Positions 28,295 through 37,063 of a stretch of 64,000 bases of DNA are shown here, one piece after another (the first letter of the stretch is position 1; each line of letters starts with the position of its first letter). The notes under the pieces were generated by a model that saw nothing but the letters and a program-made list of their open reading frames with translations, made no database searches and was not told the origin of the DNA. The DNA is from Paracoccus albicereus (GTDB lineage Bacteria > Pseudomonadota > Alphaproteobacteria > Rhodobacterales > Rhodobacteraceae), in contig NZ_JAKZEU010000002.1 in the NCBI RefSeq assembly GCF_024359525.1, positions 806,001-870,000 of the forward strand, given 5' to 3'. The position numbers and the translations under genes were made by a program.

Positions 28295-29104
28295 CTAGCC
28301 CTGCCAGACGCGGGGCAGCGCGCCGGGGCGCAAAATCTCGATCAGGCGGATCATCTGACGTCGCAGCGGCCAGCCATCGGACGCCATCGCGCGGACGACC
28401 AGAAGGCCGTCGCGGGCCGAAGCAGCCGCACTGACGCCGGGTTGATCCAGCGCGGCGCGGATGGGTGCCAGCGCGGCGTCAGCACCTCTCCCGACAAGGA
28501 GCAGGACCGAGGCGGCCCGCGCGCCGTTCCACAGCGCCGCGTCCGCGCCGCGCGACAGCGCACCTGCGTCCAGTCGCATCGGATCGACGAGCAGCGGCCG
28601 ACCGTTACGTCGGACGATGCGGCGATCACCAAGGCTGGCCTGCGTCACGACCTCGCCCATCGCGGCACGGCCCAGGACGATCGTCTCAACGCCCAGAAAG
28701 TGCGCATCGTCGTCCAGATCGACCTCGGTCACGCGCTCCAGCGCAGCACCCTGAAACAAAATCGTTTCCTGCGGCAGCCAGTCGAGCGACGCACCCTTTC
28801 CTACTGTCATCCGGACCTGAACCTGTGCCGCTTCGCCGTCGGCACGGTAAGCGCGCTCTGCGGTCTGCGTGGTCGCCTGCACAGGCATTCCCGCGCAAAC
28901 GGTCACGCCATAATCGAGGCGGTCCCCCGCGGTCAAACCGCCAGACGTGTTCAAGAACACGATCTCGGGCGCCTTGCGATGGGTGCGCGGCAGCATCGCC
29001 TTGGCCGAACCGGACTGCCACAGATGCTGCAACCGTCCGTCCGCGAAGACGACCGAGGCCGAGCCGAAGCTGCGCTGATGTTGGACGCCGTCGAACATGG
29101 GCAA
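28295..29104 (-). CDS. ureD: Urease accessory protein UreD
   Basis: A 269-residue UreD (UreH) scaffold that binds apo-urease and forms the nickel tunnel with UreF and UreG. Visible blocks are VFLNTSGGLTAGDRLDYGV and QTAERAYRADG. It opens the urease operon. The start region has ATGs at 29104 and 29098 with only a weak ribosome site, so the exact start is uncertain by two codons. Confidence 0.93.
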   Translation of the reverse strand: MPMFDGVQHQRSFGSASVVFADGRLQHLWQSGSAKAMLPRTHRKAPEIVFLNTSGGLTAGDRLDYGVTVCAGMPVQATTQTAERAYRADGEAAQVQVRMTVGKGASLDWLPQETILFQGAALERVTEVDLDDDAHFLGVETIVLGRAAMGEVVTQASLGDRRIVRRNGRPLLVDPMRLDAGALSRGADAALWNGARAASVLLLVGRGADAALAPIRAALDQPGVSAAASARDGLLVVRAMASDGWPLRRQMIRLIEILRPGALPRVWQG

Positions 29105-29284
29105 GCGATAGCGCCGGTGCCGACGACATTCAGCCGGATGAAAGATGGGGCTGCCCGCAATTCCGGAACTGCCGGTTTAGTGAGCAACGCGAAAGGCACT
29201 TGCCTCTTCAGTGATCTTCTTCTGTCTCAATCAGCTATCGCAATCCGCTTGCCGCGTAAGGCTGACGACCCCTATCCTTCCATC
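29105..29284. promoter_or_regulatory. Divergent intergenic region, ureD and the secreted C25-like protein
   Basis: These 180 nt must hold the urease operon promoter (minus) and that of the gene at 29285 (plus). On the plus strand TTGCCG and CTATCC, 17 nt apart, end only about 10 nt before the ATG, which would give a nearly leaderless mRNA; no ribosome site precedes that ATG. I found no sigma-54 element on the ureD side. Confidence 0.3.
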
Positions 29285-30958
29285 ATGCGACCCGCGTTCA
29301 CCTCACTTCGCCTTGCTGCCGCCACCGCTGTGCTGCTGGTCGGACTGACCGCACCCGCGGCCGCCACCGACACGCTCGCACTGGAGGGCACGCTGTCCGA
29401 TGACGGCCGCGCGCTTGACCTGTCATGGCCGCCCGCGCGCAACGCGAAGGCAACGGTAATGCGTCGTCCCTTCGGCAGTGCCGGACCGGAAAGCTGGCGC
29501 ACGATCCAGCCGTCCGAGTTGACTGGCTTCAGCATGCGCGACGATACGCTGGAACCCGGACAAGCCTACGAATACCGCATCGAACTGATCCAGCCCGGCC
29601 GCGAAGCACTGCCGAAGATTTGGTCGGGATCGTGGGTCGCCGGCCGCGACGTGCCGGGACAACTGCGCGAAGGCATGGCGCTGCTGATCGTCGATGAAAC
29701 GATCGCCGATGCCATCGAGGACCCGTTGGCGACCTTCGCAAAGGACCTGACGGGTGCAGGCTGGGCGGTAGTGCGGCACGACGTCCCTCGCCACGATGCT
29801 GAAGATGCGGCGCAGAACCTGCGTCAGGCGTCCGATCTGCGCCAATGGATCACCGATCAATACGATGCCGCAGACGGTCCACGCACAGCCGTGATCCTGG
29901 TGGGTCATGTGCCGATTGTCCTGACCGGCCTTCAGGTCCCCGACGGACACGATCCGCATGCGGTACCGAGCGATCTGTACTATGCCGACCCGACCGGTCT
30001 TTGGCCGACGACGCAATCGCCCGACGGCGTGCCGCAACTTCTGCCAAGCCAGCTGCCGGCACCGATCCCGATGCAGATCGGACGGATCGACTTCGCCAAT
30101 CTCGACCCGGCCTTCGGCGACGAGACCACGCTTCTCGCCGCCTATCTGGATCGCAATCACCGCTGGCGTCACGCACAGATGGGTGAGCGGCGGCTGGCCT
30201 ATGGCGACGATCCGAATTTGCGGGTCGAGATCAATGCGCTCAACAACATCGTCGGCAAGGAGAATGTCCGCACCGCGGGCCACGACGACAGCGGCGACCA
30301 GCCTTATCTGATGGGCATCGATTTCGGCGAATGGAATGGCAGCACCTACGCTGGCCTGCCCCCGTCCCATGCGATCTTCGCCATCAATTTCGGCAGCGGG
30401 AAGCATCGCTTCGACGGCGGCAACAACCCGATGACCGCGCTGCTTGCGCAGCCGGGCGATGTTCTGGCTGTGGGATGGGGTGGACGTCCCGCTTGGCAGT
30501 TGCATGGGATGGCACTCAACGAAAGCATTGGCGAGGCGCATCTGCGCACGGTGAACAACGGCATCTCTGCGGCCGGGCGCGTGCCGCCGGATTATCCGGC
30601 GATGGGAAATTACGACTGGGATCGCCCGCCGTGGGTGAACCTGCTGGGCGATCCGACCCTGCGTCCGTTCCCGATGGCACCGGTCAGCGATCTGTCGGCG
30701 ATGCGCCAGGATGCGGGCGTCACCCTCACCTGGACAGAGCCGGAGGATGCTGAGGGCACGATGGTGCTGCGCGCGCCGGACATGGGCGGCCCATGGCAGG
30801 CGATGAACGGCGGCAATCTTGTGCGGGGCAGCTTCACCGACACCGATCCGCACGCCGGAGCGGTCTATCTGGTCCGTGCCGCCGGACTGGCGCAGGTTCA
30901 TGCCGGCAGTGTCCACCGCCTTGCCCAAGGCGTTTTCATCGAGATACCGGCACGCTGA
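29285..30958 (+). CDS. Secreted C25 (gingipain-like) fold protein, probably catalytically inactive
   Basis: A 557-residue protein with a signal peptide (about 1-27, ending PAAA). A fibronectin-III-like domain (about 30-120) is followed by a region like peptidase C25: ILVGHVPIV, then PSDLYYADPTGLWP, a later SIGEAHLRTVNN and the family-type ending LLGDPTLRPFPM. A second Fn3-like domain closes the protein. Where C25 enzymes carry His and Cys I read NFGSGKHRF and no matching HG/SC pair, so catalysis is doubtful. A rhodanese gene follows after 15 nt. No anchor is visible; it should be periplasmic or exported. Function unknown. Confidence 0.7.
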   Translation: MRPAFTSLRLAAATAVLLVGLTAPAAATDTLALEGTLSDDGRALDLSWPPARNAKATVMRRPFGSAGPESWRTIQPSELTGFSMRDDTLEPGQAYEYRIELIQPGREALPKIWSGSWVAGRDVPGQLREGMALLIVDETIADAIEDPLATFAKDLTGAGWAVVRHDVPRHDAEDAAQNLRQASDLRQWITDQYDAADGPRTAVILVGHVPIVLTGLQVPDGHDPHAVPSDLYYADPTGLWPTTQSPDGVPQLLPSQLPAPIPMQIGRIDFANLDPAFGDETTLLAAYLDRNHRWRHAQMGERRLAYGDDPNLRVEINALNNIVGKENVRTAGHDDSGDQPYLMGIDFGEWNGSTYAGLPPSHAIFAINFGSGKHRFDGGNNPMTALLAQPGDVLAVGWGGRPAWQLHGMALNESIGEAHLRTVNNGISAAGRVPPDYPAMGNYDWDRPPWVNLLGDPTLRPFPMAPVSDLSAMRQDAGVTLTWTEPEDAEGTMVLRAPDMGGPWQAMNGGNLVRGSFTDTDPHAGAVYLVRAAGLAQVHAGSVHRLAQGVFIEIPAR

Positions 30959-30973
30959 AAGGAAGGAACAGCC

Positions 30974-31330
30974 ATGAGCGAACTGGAAAACTGGAGCCCG
31001 GAACAGGTCCGCGACGCGATGGAAGCGGGAAAGATCGTATTGATCGATGTACGGACGCCGGCCGAATACGCGCATGAACATATCAACGGCGCTCTGCTGA
31101 TGCCGATGGCCTTCTTCAAGCCAGAGGCGCTGCCGACGCAGGACGGCAAGCGGATCGTCCTGCATTGCGGCTCGGGCCTGCGCTCTGCCAAGATGGCTCA
31201 GATCGCGATGCAGGCAGGGTTGTCCCCGCTCGCGCATCTGAAGGGCGGGTTCGCCGCCTGGAAAGAGGCGGGACTGCCTTATATCGGCACCGATTTCTCG
31301 ACCGGCGCGCCAAAGCGCGTCACGGGCTGA
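30974..31330 (+). CDS. Single-domain rhodanese-like protein
   Basis: A 118-residue cytosolic rhodanese domain. LIDVRTPAEYAHEHINGA is the classic N-terminal block, and the active-site loop begins at Cys65 in HCGSGLRS. It could transfer sulfane sulfur to thiophilic acceptors; the physiological acceptor cannot be told from sequence. A strong AAGGAAGGAA ribosome site precedes it. Probably co-transcribed with the upstream secreted protein. Its TGA abuts the stop of the convergent SDR gene. Confidence 0.9.
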   Translation: MSELENWSPEQVRDAMEAGKIVLIDVRTPAEYAHEHINGALLMPMAFFKPEALPTQDGKRIVLHCGSGLRSAKMAQIAMQAGLSPLAHLKGGFAAWKEAGLPYIGTDFSTGAPKRVTG

Positions 31331-32002
31331 TCACCACGCGACGCGTTCGCCCTTCCAGTCCCAGAAGGTGCCGCTGTCTTCGGGCGTCAGACGATCAAGG
31401 ACGGCCAGTAGCGCGTCGACGGACCTTTCAGGTGTGATCGTCGGGTTGTGATCGGCGTATTTCGCGCTCAGCGGCGTCTCGACCGTTCCCGGATGCAAGG
31501 CGACGACGATGGAGCCCGGGTTTCGCCGGGTCAGTTCGACAGCCGCCGTGCGCAGGATCTGGTTCTGCGCCGCCTTCGCCGCGCGATAGCTGATCCAGCC
31601 GCCCAAGCGGTTGTCGTCGATAGAACCGACGCGGGCCGAGATCGAGGCGAAGATCGCGCGACCGTCCTGACGCATCAGCGGCGAAAGGTAACGCAGTGCC
31701 AGCGCGACACCGGTGGCGTTCAGCGCAAATTGCGCCGCCATCGCGTCGGCCTCGATCGAACGGATCGTCTTCTCAGGCTCTGCCCCGTCGATCACCAGCG
31801 CGCCGGTCGCGTTGAAGATCAGATCGAACCGACGGTCGCCCAACCCCTCGGCGGCACGCGCGATGCTGGCTGGGTCGGTCAGGTCGAACCCGTCGTCACT
31901 GCGCGACAGGCCGGTGACGTTCCAACCATCGTCCGACAGCCGTCGCACCAGCGCGCTGCCGATCCCGCCGCTTGAACCCAGGACCAGCGCGGACTTTGTC
32001 AC
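31331..32002 (-). CDS. Short-chain dehydrogenase/reductase
   Basis: A 223-residue SDR. The nucleotide-binding motif GSSGGIGSAL is near residue 9, NATGAL replaces the usual NNAG, and the catalytic Ser and YxxxK are seen in SISARVG...SYRAAKAAQN. It resembles the C-factor/YciK-like small SDRs; substrate unknown. I start at GTG 32002, which overlaps the upstream DUF1513 stop (GTGA), rather than at an ATG 30 nt earlier inside that gene. Its coupling to the iron cassette may be incidental. Confidence 0.85.
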   Translation of the reverse strand: MTKSALVLGSSGGIGSALVRRLSDDGWNVTGLSRSDDGFDLTDPASIARAAEGLGDRRFDLIFNATGALVIDGAEPEKTIRSIEADAMAAQFALNATGVALALRYLSPLMRQDGRAIFASISARVGSIDDNRLGGWISYRAAKAAQNQILRTAAVELTRRNPGSIVVALHPGTVETPLSAKYADHNPTITPERSVDALLAVLDRLTPEDSGTFWDWKGERVAW

Positions 32003-33066
32003 GCTGCGATCCGCACGAGATGGTTGTCCCACGCCAGATCATGCCGCGCGCGCAGGCGCAGCCCTTCAGGACCAGCAGCCCAGATCGCACCGCCGCCATC
32101 GGTCAGCGTGAAGGCCGCGTCTCGCGCCGGCGCCGCACCGCACAGATCCGCCCGCCGCAACGTGGCCCGGTAGGTTCCGTCCTGATCGAAGATCACCGCG
32201 ACACCGCCGCGCGGCGAGGTCACCGCGATCATCCCGTCGCTCGCGGCGATGGAACCGGCATAGCCCTGCATGGAACGCGCCTCGCTGTCCGGCAGCGCGC
32301 AGGTCGCAAGGTCCGCGCGGCCAAGGGCCAACCCCAGCAGCGGCACCGGATCGGCCGGATCGCCCTGCCATTGCATCGCAAAAGCCACACCGTTCGGCAA
32401 CAACGCAAGATGGCGGATCGAATTCTGCGACAATCCGTCCGGCAAGGCGCGGGTCGACACAAGGGCGCCCTCGGCGTCAAGCACCGCAAGGTTGGGCCGC
32501 ATGCGGTCGAGGTTCAGCGGCGTGCGGTCGCTGGGATCAGTCTCGATCCCACCATTGGCGACGACGACGCCACCATTTGGCAGCAGCCGCAGCTCATGCG
32601 GACCAATCCCGTGACTGTCCCATTCACCCGCCCGGGCGTAATTGGCGGTGACATCCCAAAGGCCCACCCGGCCAGCGGAGCCTTCGGCCACCACTTCGGA
32701 CGTGTAAAGCCAGCGTCCGTCGGCCGAAAACGCGCCATGACCGTTGAATTGTCTATCCTCCGGCGGGGTCAGTCGGCGGATGATGTCGCCGCTGCGGCAG
32801 TCCAGCACGATGCCGAACGTGCCAGGACGACGTGCGAAGGCGACAGCATCCGCACGGTGCGGATGCGCCGCGGCAGCGTGTCCGCGACCCGGCAAGGCGA
32901 CCTGAAACACCAACTCGCCGGAGGCCGCGATCCCGTAAAGCGCGTGGCTGCCATCAGGACGCTTTGCCGCGGCGACCCATTCGGGCGAGCCCGCCGCGGC
33001 CCAGCCCCGCGTCGGCAGCAGCGCGACCGCCGCCATTCCCTTCAGCAAGGTCCGCCGATCCGCCAT
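31999..33066 (-). CDS. DUF1513 periplasmic protein of the imelysin cassette
   Basis: A 355-residue protein with a Tat-like signal (DRRTLLKG then a hydrophobic stretch, ending about residue 25). The remainder reads as a beta-propeller-like repeat protein, with blocks such as FNGHGAFSADGRWLYTSE and GIGPHELRLLPNGG. It matches DUF1513, commonly found after imelysin/di-haem oxidoreductase genes. Role unknown; iron-linked by context. Its ATG overlaps the imelysin stop by one base. Confidence 0.85.
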   Translation of the reverse strand: MADRRTLLKGMAAVALLPTRGWAAAGSPEWVAAAKRPDGSHALYGIAASGELVFQVALPGRGHAAAAHPHRADAVAFARRPGTFGIVLDCRSGDIIRRLTPPEDRQFNGHGAFSADGRWLYTSEVVAEGSAGRVGLWDVTANYARAGEWDSHGIGPHELRLLPNGGVVVANGGIETDPSDRTPLNLDRMRPNLAVLDAEGALVSTRALPDGLSQNSIRHLALLPNGVAFAMQWQGDPADPVPLLGLALGRADLATCALPDSEARSMQGYAGSIAASDGMIAVTSPRGGVAVIFDQDGTYRATLRRADLCGAAPARDAAFTLTDGGGAIWAAGPEGLRLRARHDLAWDNHLVRIAA

Positions 33067-34049
33067 CAGTCGCCGTCCTTCGAATTGAACCCTACCGACA
33101 GGCCCAAGGCACCGCCGATTTCGGCCTGCATCGTTTCGCGGGTGGCGCGCACGGCCTGCTGCAGGATCTCGACCTTCAGGCGCCCGGCCGGCTCTGCCAC
33201 GCCTGCAAGTACCGGGTCGTCGAGGTCGTCGGCCAAGCCGATCGCGCGGTCGAACGCCGCCCGCGTCAGCGGCGCATCCGGATAAAGCGCCATCGCCAGA
33301 TCACGCATCCCTTCCAGCGACAGGCGCACATTGCGCAGGCTTCGGCCAGCCGGGATCGCCTCGGCCCGTTCCGGACGCGGCTTGTCGAAGGTGCCCAGCG
33401 GTCGGCCCAGCCGTGTGTCGGCGGTGTGTTCAAGACCCGCCATCACCTGCGTGAACAAGGCCTGCCGCGCTTCGTCCGCGGTCAGATAGGTCGTGTTCCC
33501 GGCATCACCCGCGTCAAGCAGCATGCTGGCATAATCGTCCCATTCGGTGCGGATCTCACCAGCCATCCGTGCCAGATCGGCGGCGGTCGCGGCGCGCAGA
33601 CGACACAGCACCGCCTCATCCCCCTCGACGCCGGACGGGTAGATCAGCCGCTCCAGACCACCCAGGCCGCGCAGGGCGACGGACAGATCGGCGAAAGCCT
33701 GCGGATCGTCGATGGCGGGCGGGGCCGCGTCCACCAGGGCCTGCTGGGCGCGACGACCAGAATTTTTGGTGTCCGGCCAGAAGCTCATCGCCAGGGCGCG
33801 ACCATTCTGCTGGATCGGACCAATGGCGAGATAATCGATCGAAGCCCAGGCGTCCCACGCGGCTTGGTAGGGATCGCGAAGCGCGTCGGCGCTGCAATCC
33901 ACGGCCGCAGTGTCGGCCAGCGCAGTCGTTTTCTCTGCCAGCTCATCGTAGGCGGGCAGGATCACGTCATTCACCGCTTCGGCGGTATCGGCATGGGCGG
34001 ACGCCGCCAGCATTGCCGCCAATGATACGATCAGAGCGATTCGAGCCAT
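33066..34049 (-). CDS. Imelysin-family periplasmic protein (second copy, His motif lost)
   Basis: A 327-residue helical imelysin-like protein with a signal peptide (about 1-20, SAHA). Conserved features include AWDAWASIDYLAIGPI. The usual GxHxxE motif reads G128-L-G-G-L-E133, so the metal-ligand histidine is absent. This suggests a role different from that of the first copy at 35663. It overlaps the di-haem gene end by 19 nt and DUF1513 by one base, so it is firmly in the operon. Confidence 0.87.
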   Translation of the reverse strand: MARIALIVSLAAMLAASAHADTAEAVNDVILPAYDELAEKTTALADTAAVDCSADALRDPYQAAWDAWASIDYLAIGPIQQNGRALAMSFWPDTKNSGRRAQQALVDAAPPAIDDPQAFADLSVALRGLGGLERLIYPSGVEGDEAVLCRLRAATAADLARMAGEIRTEWDDYASMLLDAGDAGNTTYLTADEARQALFTQVMAGLEHTADTRLGRPLGTFDKPRPERAEAIPAGRSLRNVRLSLEGMRDLAMALYPDAPLTRAAFDRAIGLADDLDDPVLAGVAEPAGRLKVEILQQAVRATRETMQAEIGGALGLSVGFNSKDGD

Positions 34050-35611
34050 GCGATCAAAGCCTCCCGGTCTTGCTTGGGCAATGAGACCACCGCGTCGCGC
34101 GATGCCTGTGCTTCACCACCATGCCACAGGATCGCTTCGATCAGCGAACGCGCACGGCCATCGTGCAGATACGTCTCGGTTCCCGTCACCTGCCCATTGA
34201 GCGAGATACCCCAAAGCGGCGCCGTCCGCCACTCACGTCCCGTGGCGCGCGATTCCGGCCGGCCATCGGCCAAACCCTCGCCCATATCGTGAAGCAGCAT
34301 GTCGGTATGGGGCCAGATCAACTGGAAGCTCTGCTCGGGCCGATCGGACAAGCGATGCGTCACGAATTTCGGATTGTGACACGCAGTGCAGCCGATGTCG
34401 TAGGCGATCCGCTTGCCTTCAAGGATCTGCGGGTCGTCGGCGTCGCGGCGCTCCGGCACGGCGAGGTTGCGCGAATAGAAGGCGACGAGATCGAGGCTTT
34501 CTGCGTCCACCTCCAATCCGTCGCGAATGCCCTCCTCCTGCCCCGCCGGGGCTTGCCGACAGGCAGCCTCAGCTTCGGTGCATTCGCCCGACGGATCGCG
34601 AAAGACCGGATTGGAAAGACCCATATCCCCTGAAAACGCGCTGGCCGACTGATGCAGGATCGTGGGCGCGCCCGCCTTCCAGCCGAAGCGGCCCAGCATC
34701 GGTCGGTCGTATTCCTCGGACCAGACGATGTTCGGCCGACCCGAGATCCCGTCGCCATCCGCATCCTCGGGGTCGGCCAGCGTAAGGATGTCGGCGAGCG
34801 GAATCGCTTCCAGCAGTCCCAGCCCGATCATCTGCGACGCGACGCGCGGTGAAACCATCAGGTCTGGATGAGGCGCGCCAAAGGCGGGATCGGCCAGCGC
34901 ATAGATGGGGCGACGCAGCGAGACGCGTGTTCCGTCCGCCAGAGCAACCGACTCCTCGTGCCACGCCACCTCCATTCGTCCCTCGGCCGCGTAGCCCGCC
35001 AGCGCGAGGTCCTGCAACTGCCCACCATAGATCGGATCAGGCTGCGTCGGGATGTAGTCCGGGATCAGCGGCTGGTCCGCGCCACCCGGGATCGACAGCC
35101 GCAGAAACGCGCTTTCGCTGCGCGTGCCGCGTTCGTCAGGCGGATGCCCGCGCCCATCCTTGATGTGACAGTTCTGGCACGCACGCGCATTATAGAGTGG
35201 CCCAAGCCCGTCGCTTCCCTTGGTCGAAGACGGCGCGCCGACCCAGAGCTTGCGGAAAAGGCCATTGCCGACCTTGAAGTCCAGTTCGCGCGCGACATCG
35301 AGATTGGCCGAAAACTGCGAGAAAGCGTCAGCGCTGTCGATGAAGCGCGTCGACGCAGCGCCTGCGGGCTTCTGCTCGAACCGCTCGGGCACGGTGAAAT
35401 CCGCGGTGGGCGCGGTCACGCGGGAAATGCGAGCGGCTTCCTGTGACGTGCGCGGAATGGTCGACAGGTGCGGCTCTGTCCGCCAGTCGGTGACCTCTGC
35501 CGGTTCCGTGCCATCGGCAGGCGCGGCGCGAACGGCATCCGCGGAATCTTTCGCCGCCACCGTTGGGGCGGCGAGCATCGCAAGAAACAAGCTGGCGGCG
35601 CGAAGTCTCAT
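34031..35611 (-). CDS. Di-haem oxidoreductase, DUF1111/thiol-oxidoreductase family
   Basis: A 526-residue periplasmic c-type cytochrome with a signal peptide (about 1-20). Two CxxCH sites are seen: CQNCH (about residue 137) and CTACH (about 420), with MauG-like spacing. The family is annotated as putative di-haem peroxidase/thiol oxidoreductase and is often next to imelysins under iron control. I prefer ATG 35611 with GAGG upstream; an earlier ATG at 35653 has no ribosome site. Confidence 0.9.
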   Translation of the reverse strand: MRLRAASLFLAMLAAPTVAAKDSADAVRAAPADGTEPAEVTDWRTEPHLSTIPRTSQEAARISRVTAPTADFTVPERFEQKPAGAASTRFIDSADAFSQFSANLDVARELDFKVGNGLFRKLWVGAPSSTKGSDGLGPLYNARACQNCHIKDGRGHPPDERGTRSESAFLRLSIPGGADQPLIPDYIPTQPDPIYGGQLQDLALAGYAAEGRMEVAWHEESVALADGTRVSLRRPIYALADPAFGAPHPDLMVSPRVASQMIGLGLLEAIPLADILTLADPEDADGDGISGRPNIVWSEEYDRPMLGRFGWKAGAPTILHQSASAFSGDMGLSNPVFRDPSGECTEAEAACRQAPAGQEEGIRDGLEVDAESLDLVAFYSRNLAVPERRDADDPQILEGKRIAYDIGCTACHNPKFVTHRLSDRPEQSFQLIWPHTDMLLHDMGEGLADGRPESRATGREWRTAPLWGISLNGQVTGTETYLHDGRARSLIEAILWHGGEAQASRDAVVSLPKQDREALIAWLESL

Positions 35612-35662
35612 GACGCCTCGACGGGTTGCCGGCCCCGGTTGGGGGCCAAGCATTCATGCGCG

Positions 35663-36928
35663 TTACTGGAACACCGCGTCGGGATCGTCCAGCGAATCCG
35701 ACCCCTCGAACGCGGTCTCGCGGACGCCGAGGGCGGCGACGGCGCGTTCGATGCTGCCGGTCTGCTTGATCAGCCCGTCGATGCCCGCGGTGATCGCGGC
35801 CTCGCCTTCTGCATTGCCGGGCGCTAGCATCTGGTCATAGGCCATGCCGCCTTCCGCCTTGTCGCGCAGCGCGGTCAGGGCCTGCATCGTCGCGTCGAGA
35901 TCGGCCTTCAGTGCCTCGTCGACGGCCGGATCAGAAGCGGCGACCAGATCGGACAGGGACGGGCCCGTCACCTCGCTGCCATCGACGCGCGCATAGCGGC
36001 CCAGATAGACGTTCTGGATGCCCAGCCCGTCATAGTAATGGCTCAGATGGGTCTGGTCGGAAAAGCAATCGTGCTCTTCCTCGGGATCGTTCAGCATCAA
36101 ACCCAGCTTCATGCGCTCGCCTGCCTGCTCGCCATAGGACAGGCTGCCCATCCCGGTCAGCATCGCAGACAAAGCCGCCTGCGGATCGGCTTCGAGTGCT
36201 TCGCGCGCGGCGCCGCCGTCCTGCCAGTTCGCCACCATCTCCTGCAGGTCGCTCACCAGCAGATCGGTTGCCGCGACAAGATAGGCGGCGCGTCGATCGC
36301 AATTTCCGCCCGTGCAGTCCGCGCCCTCGGCGTAGTCGGTCCACGGTCGCTCACCCGCGCCAGCCTCGGTGCCATTCAGGTCCTGCCCCCACAGCAGAAA
36401 TTCAATGGCATGGTAGCCAGAGGCGACATTGGCCTCGACCCCGCCGGCTTCGTGCAGGCTTTCGACCAGATCCGGGGTGATCTGGGACGCATCGACGGTC
36501 TCGGCCCCGATGGTCAGTTCGGGGGTGGCGATTACGTTCAGCTGCGCCAGATCATTGTCCTCTGCACTGGGCGTGTCCTCGGCGACATAGTCGATCAGCC
36601 CCTCATCCAGCGGCCAGGCGTTCACGCGACCCTCCCAGTCGTCAACGATGGGATTTCCGAAACGGAACACCTCGGATTGCTGGTAAGGCGCGCGGGACGC
36701 GGTCCATGCCTTCCGCGCCGCCTGCAGCGTCTCTTCGGACGGCGCCTCGACCAGCGATGCGACCGCGTCGCGAAGCGCCTCGGCGGTCGAAAGGCTGTCG
36801 GAATAGGTCGCCTCGGCAATATCCGTATAGGTCGTGACGACATCTTCGGGCGTCGCCGCCATAGCCGGCAGGACGAACGTCGTCGACAGCATGAGGGCGG
36901 CGGTGAGGCTGGCGGCTTTGTGGGTCAT
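35663..36928 (-). CDS. Imelysin-family iron-regulated protein (IrpA-like)
   Basis: A 421-residue periplasmic protein with a signal peptide (about 1-25). The two-fold helical imelysin domain carries the intact G171-YH173-AI-E176 motif followed by FLLWGQD, and a later HDCFSDQTHLSHYYD block. Related proteins (IrpA, insulin-cleaving membrane protein/ICMP) bind iron or haem; M75 peptidase activity is disputed. GGAG precedes ATG 36928. First gene of the cassette. Confidence 0.92.
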   Translation of the reverse strand: MTHKAASLTAALMLSTTFVLPAMAATPEDVVTTYTDIAEATYSDSLSTAEALRDAVASLVEAPSEETLQAARKAWTASRAPYQQSEVFRFGNPIVDDWEGRVNAWPLDEGLIDYVAEDTPSAEDNDLAQLNVIATPELTIGAETVDASQITPDLVESLHEAGGVEANVASGYHAIEFLLWGQDLNGTEAGAGERPWTDYAEGADCTGGNCDRRAAYLVAATDLLVSDLQEMVANWQDGGAAREALEADPQAALSAMLTGMGSLSYGEQAGERMKLGLMLNDPEEEHDCFSDQTHLSHYYDGLGIQNVYLGRYARVDGSEVTGPSLSDLVAASDPAVDEALKADLDATMQALTALRDKAEGGMAYDQMLAPGNAEGEAAITAGIDGLIKQTGSIERAVAALGVRETAFEGSDSLDDPDAVFQ

Positions 36929-37063
36929 GGAATCTCCGATGCACATTCCGTGGTCGCGCCAACTCCTGACTCTTTTACTTGGATGATGTCAATCGTTCAG
37001 TCCGCGAGGCCTTTTCCCCTGCGCACCCCTCGCCTAAGGTGCCGACCAAAATCAGGAGGCACC
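36929..37063. promoter_or_regulatory. Divergent promoter region: imelysin cassette and GGT gene
   Basis: On the minus strand TTGACA at about 36989-36994 is a good -35 candidate, but the expected -10 is poor. The nearby TGA-N10-TCA dyad resembles, without matching, iron-responsive boxes of alphaproteobacteria (TGA-N9-TCA). I therefore call only a promoter region. An AGGAGG ribosome site (37055-37059) serves the plus-strand gene. Confidence 0.35.

Noticed and set aside
27521..29284. Upstream half of a 1145-codon plus-strand frame ending at 30958
   Set aside because: This part is antisense to ureB, hupE, ureA and ureD. Only the section from ATG 29285, which begins with a signal peptide, is accepted.
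36975..37005. Fur/Irr/RirA box before the imelysin cassette
   Set aside because: The TGA/TCA arms are 10 nt apart instead of 9 and flanks do not match known boxes; left as a promoter region only.
36038..37063. Extended 877-codon frame leading into the GGT gene
   Set aside because: The first part is antisense to the imelysin gene; the real start is ATG 37064 with AGGAGG.
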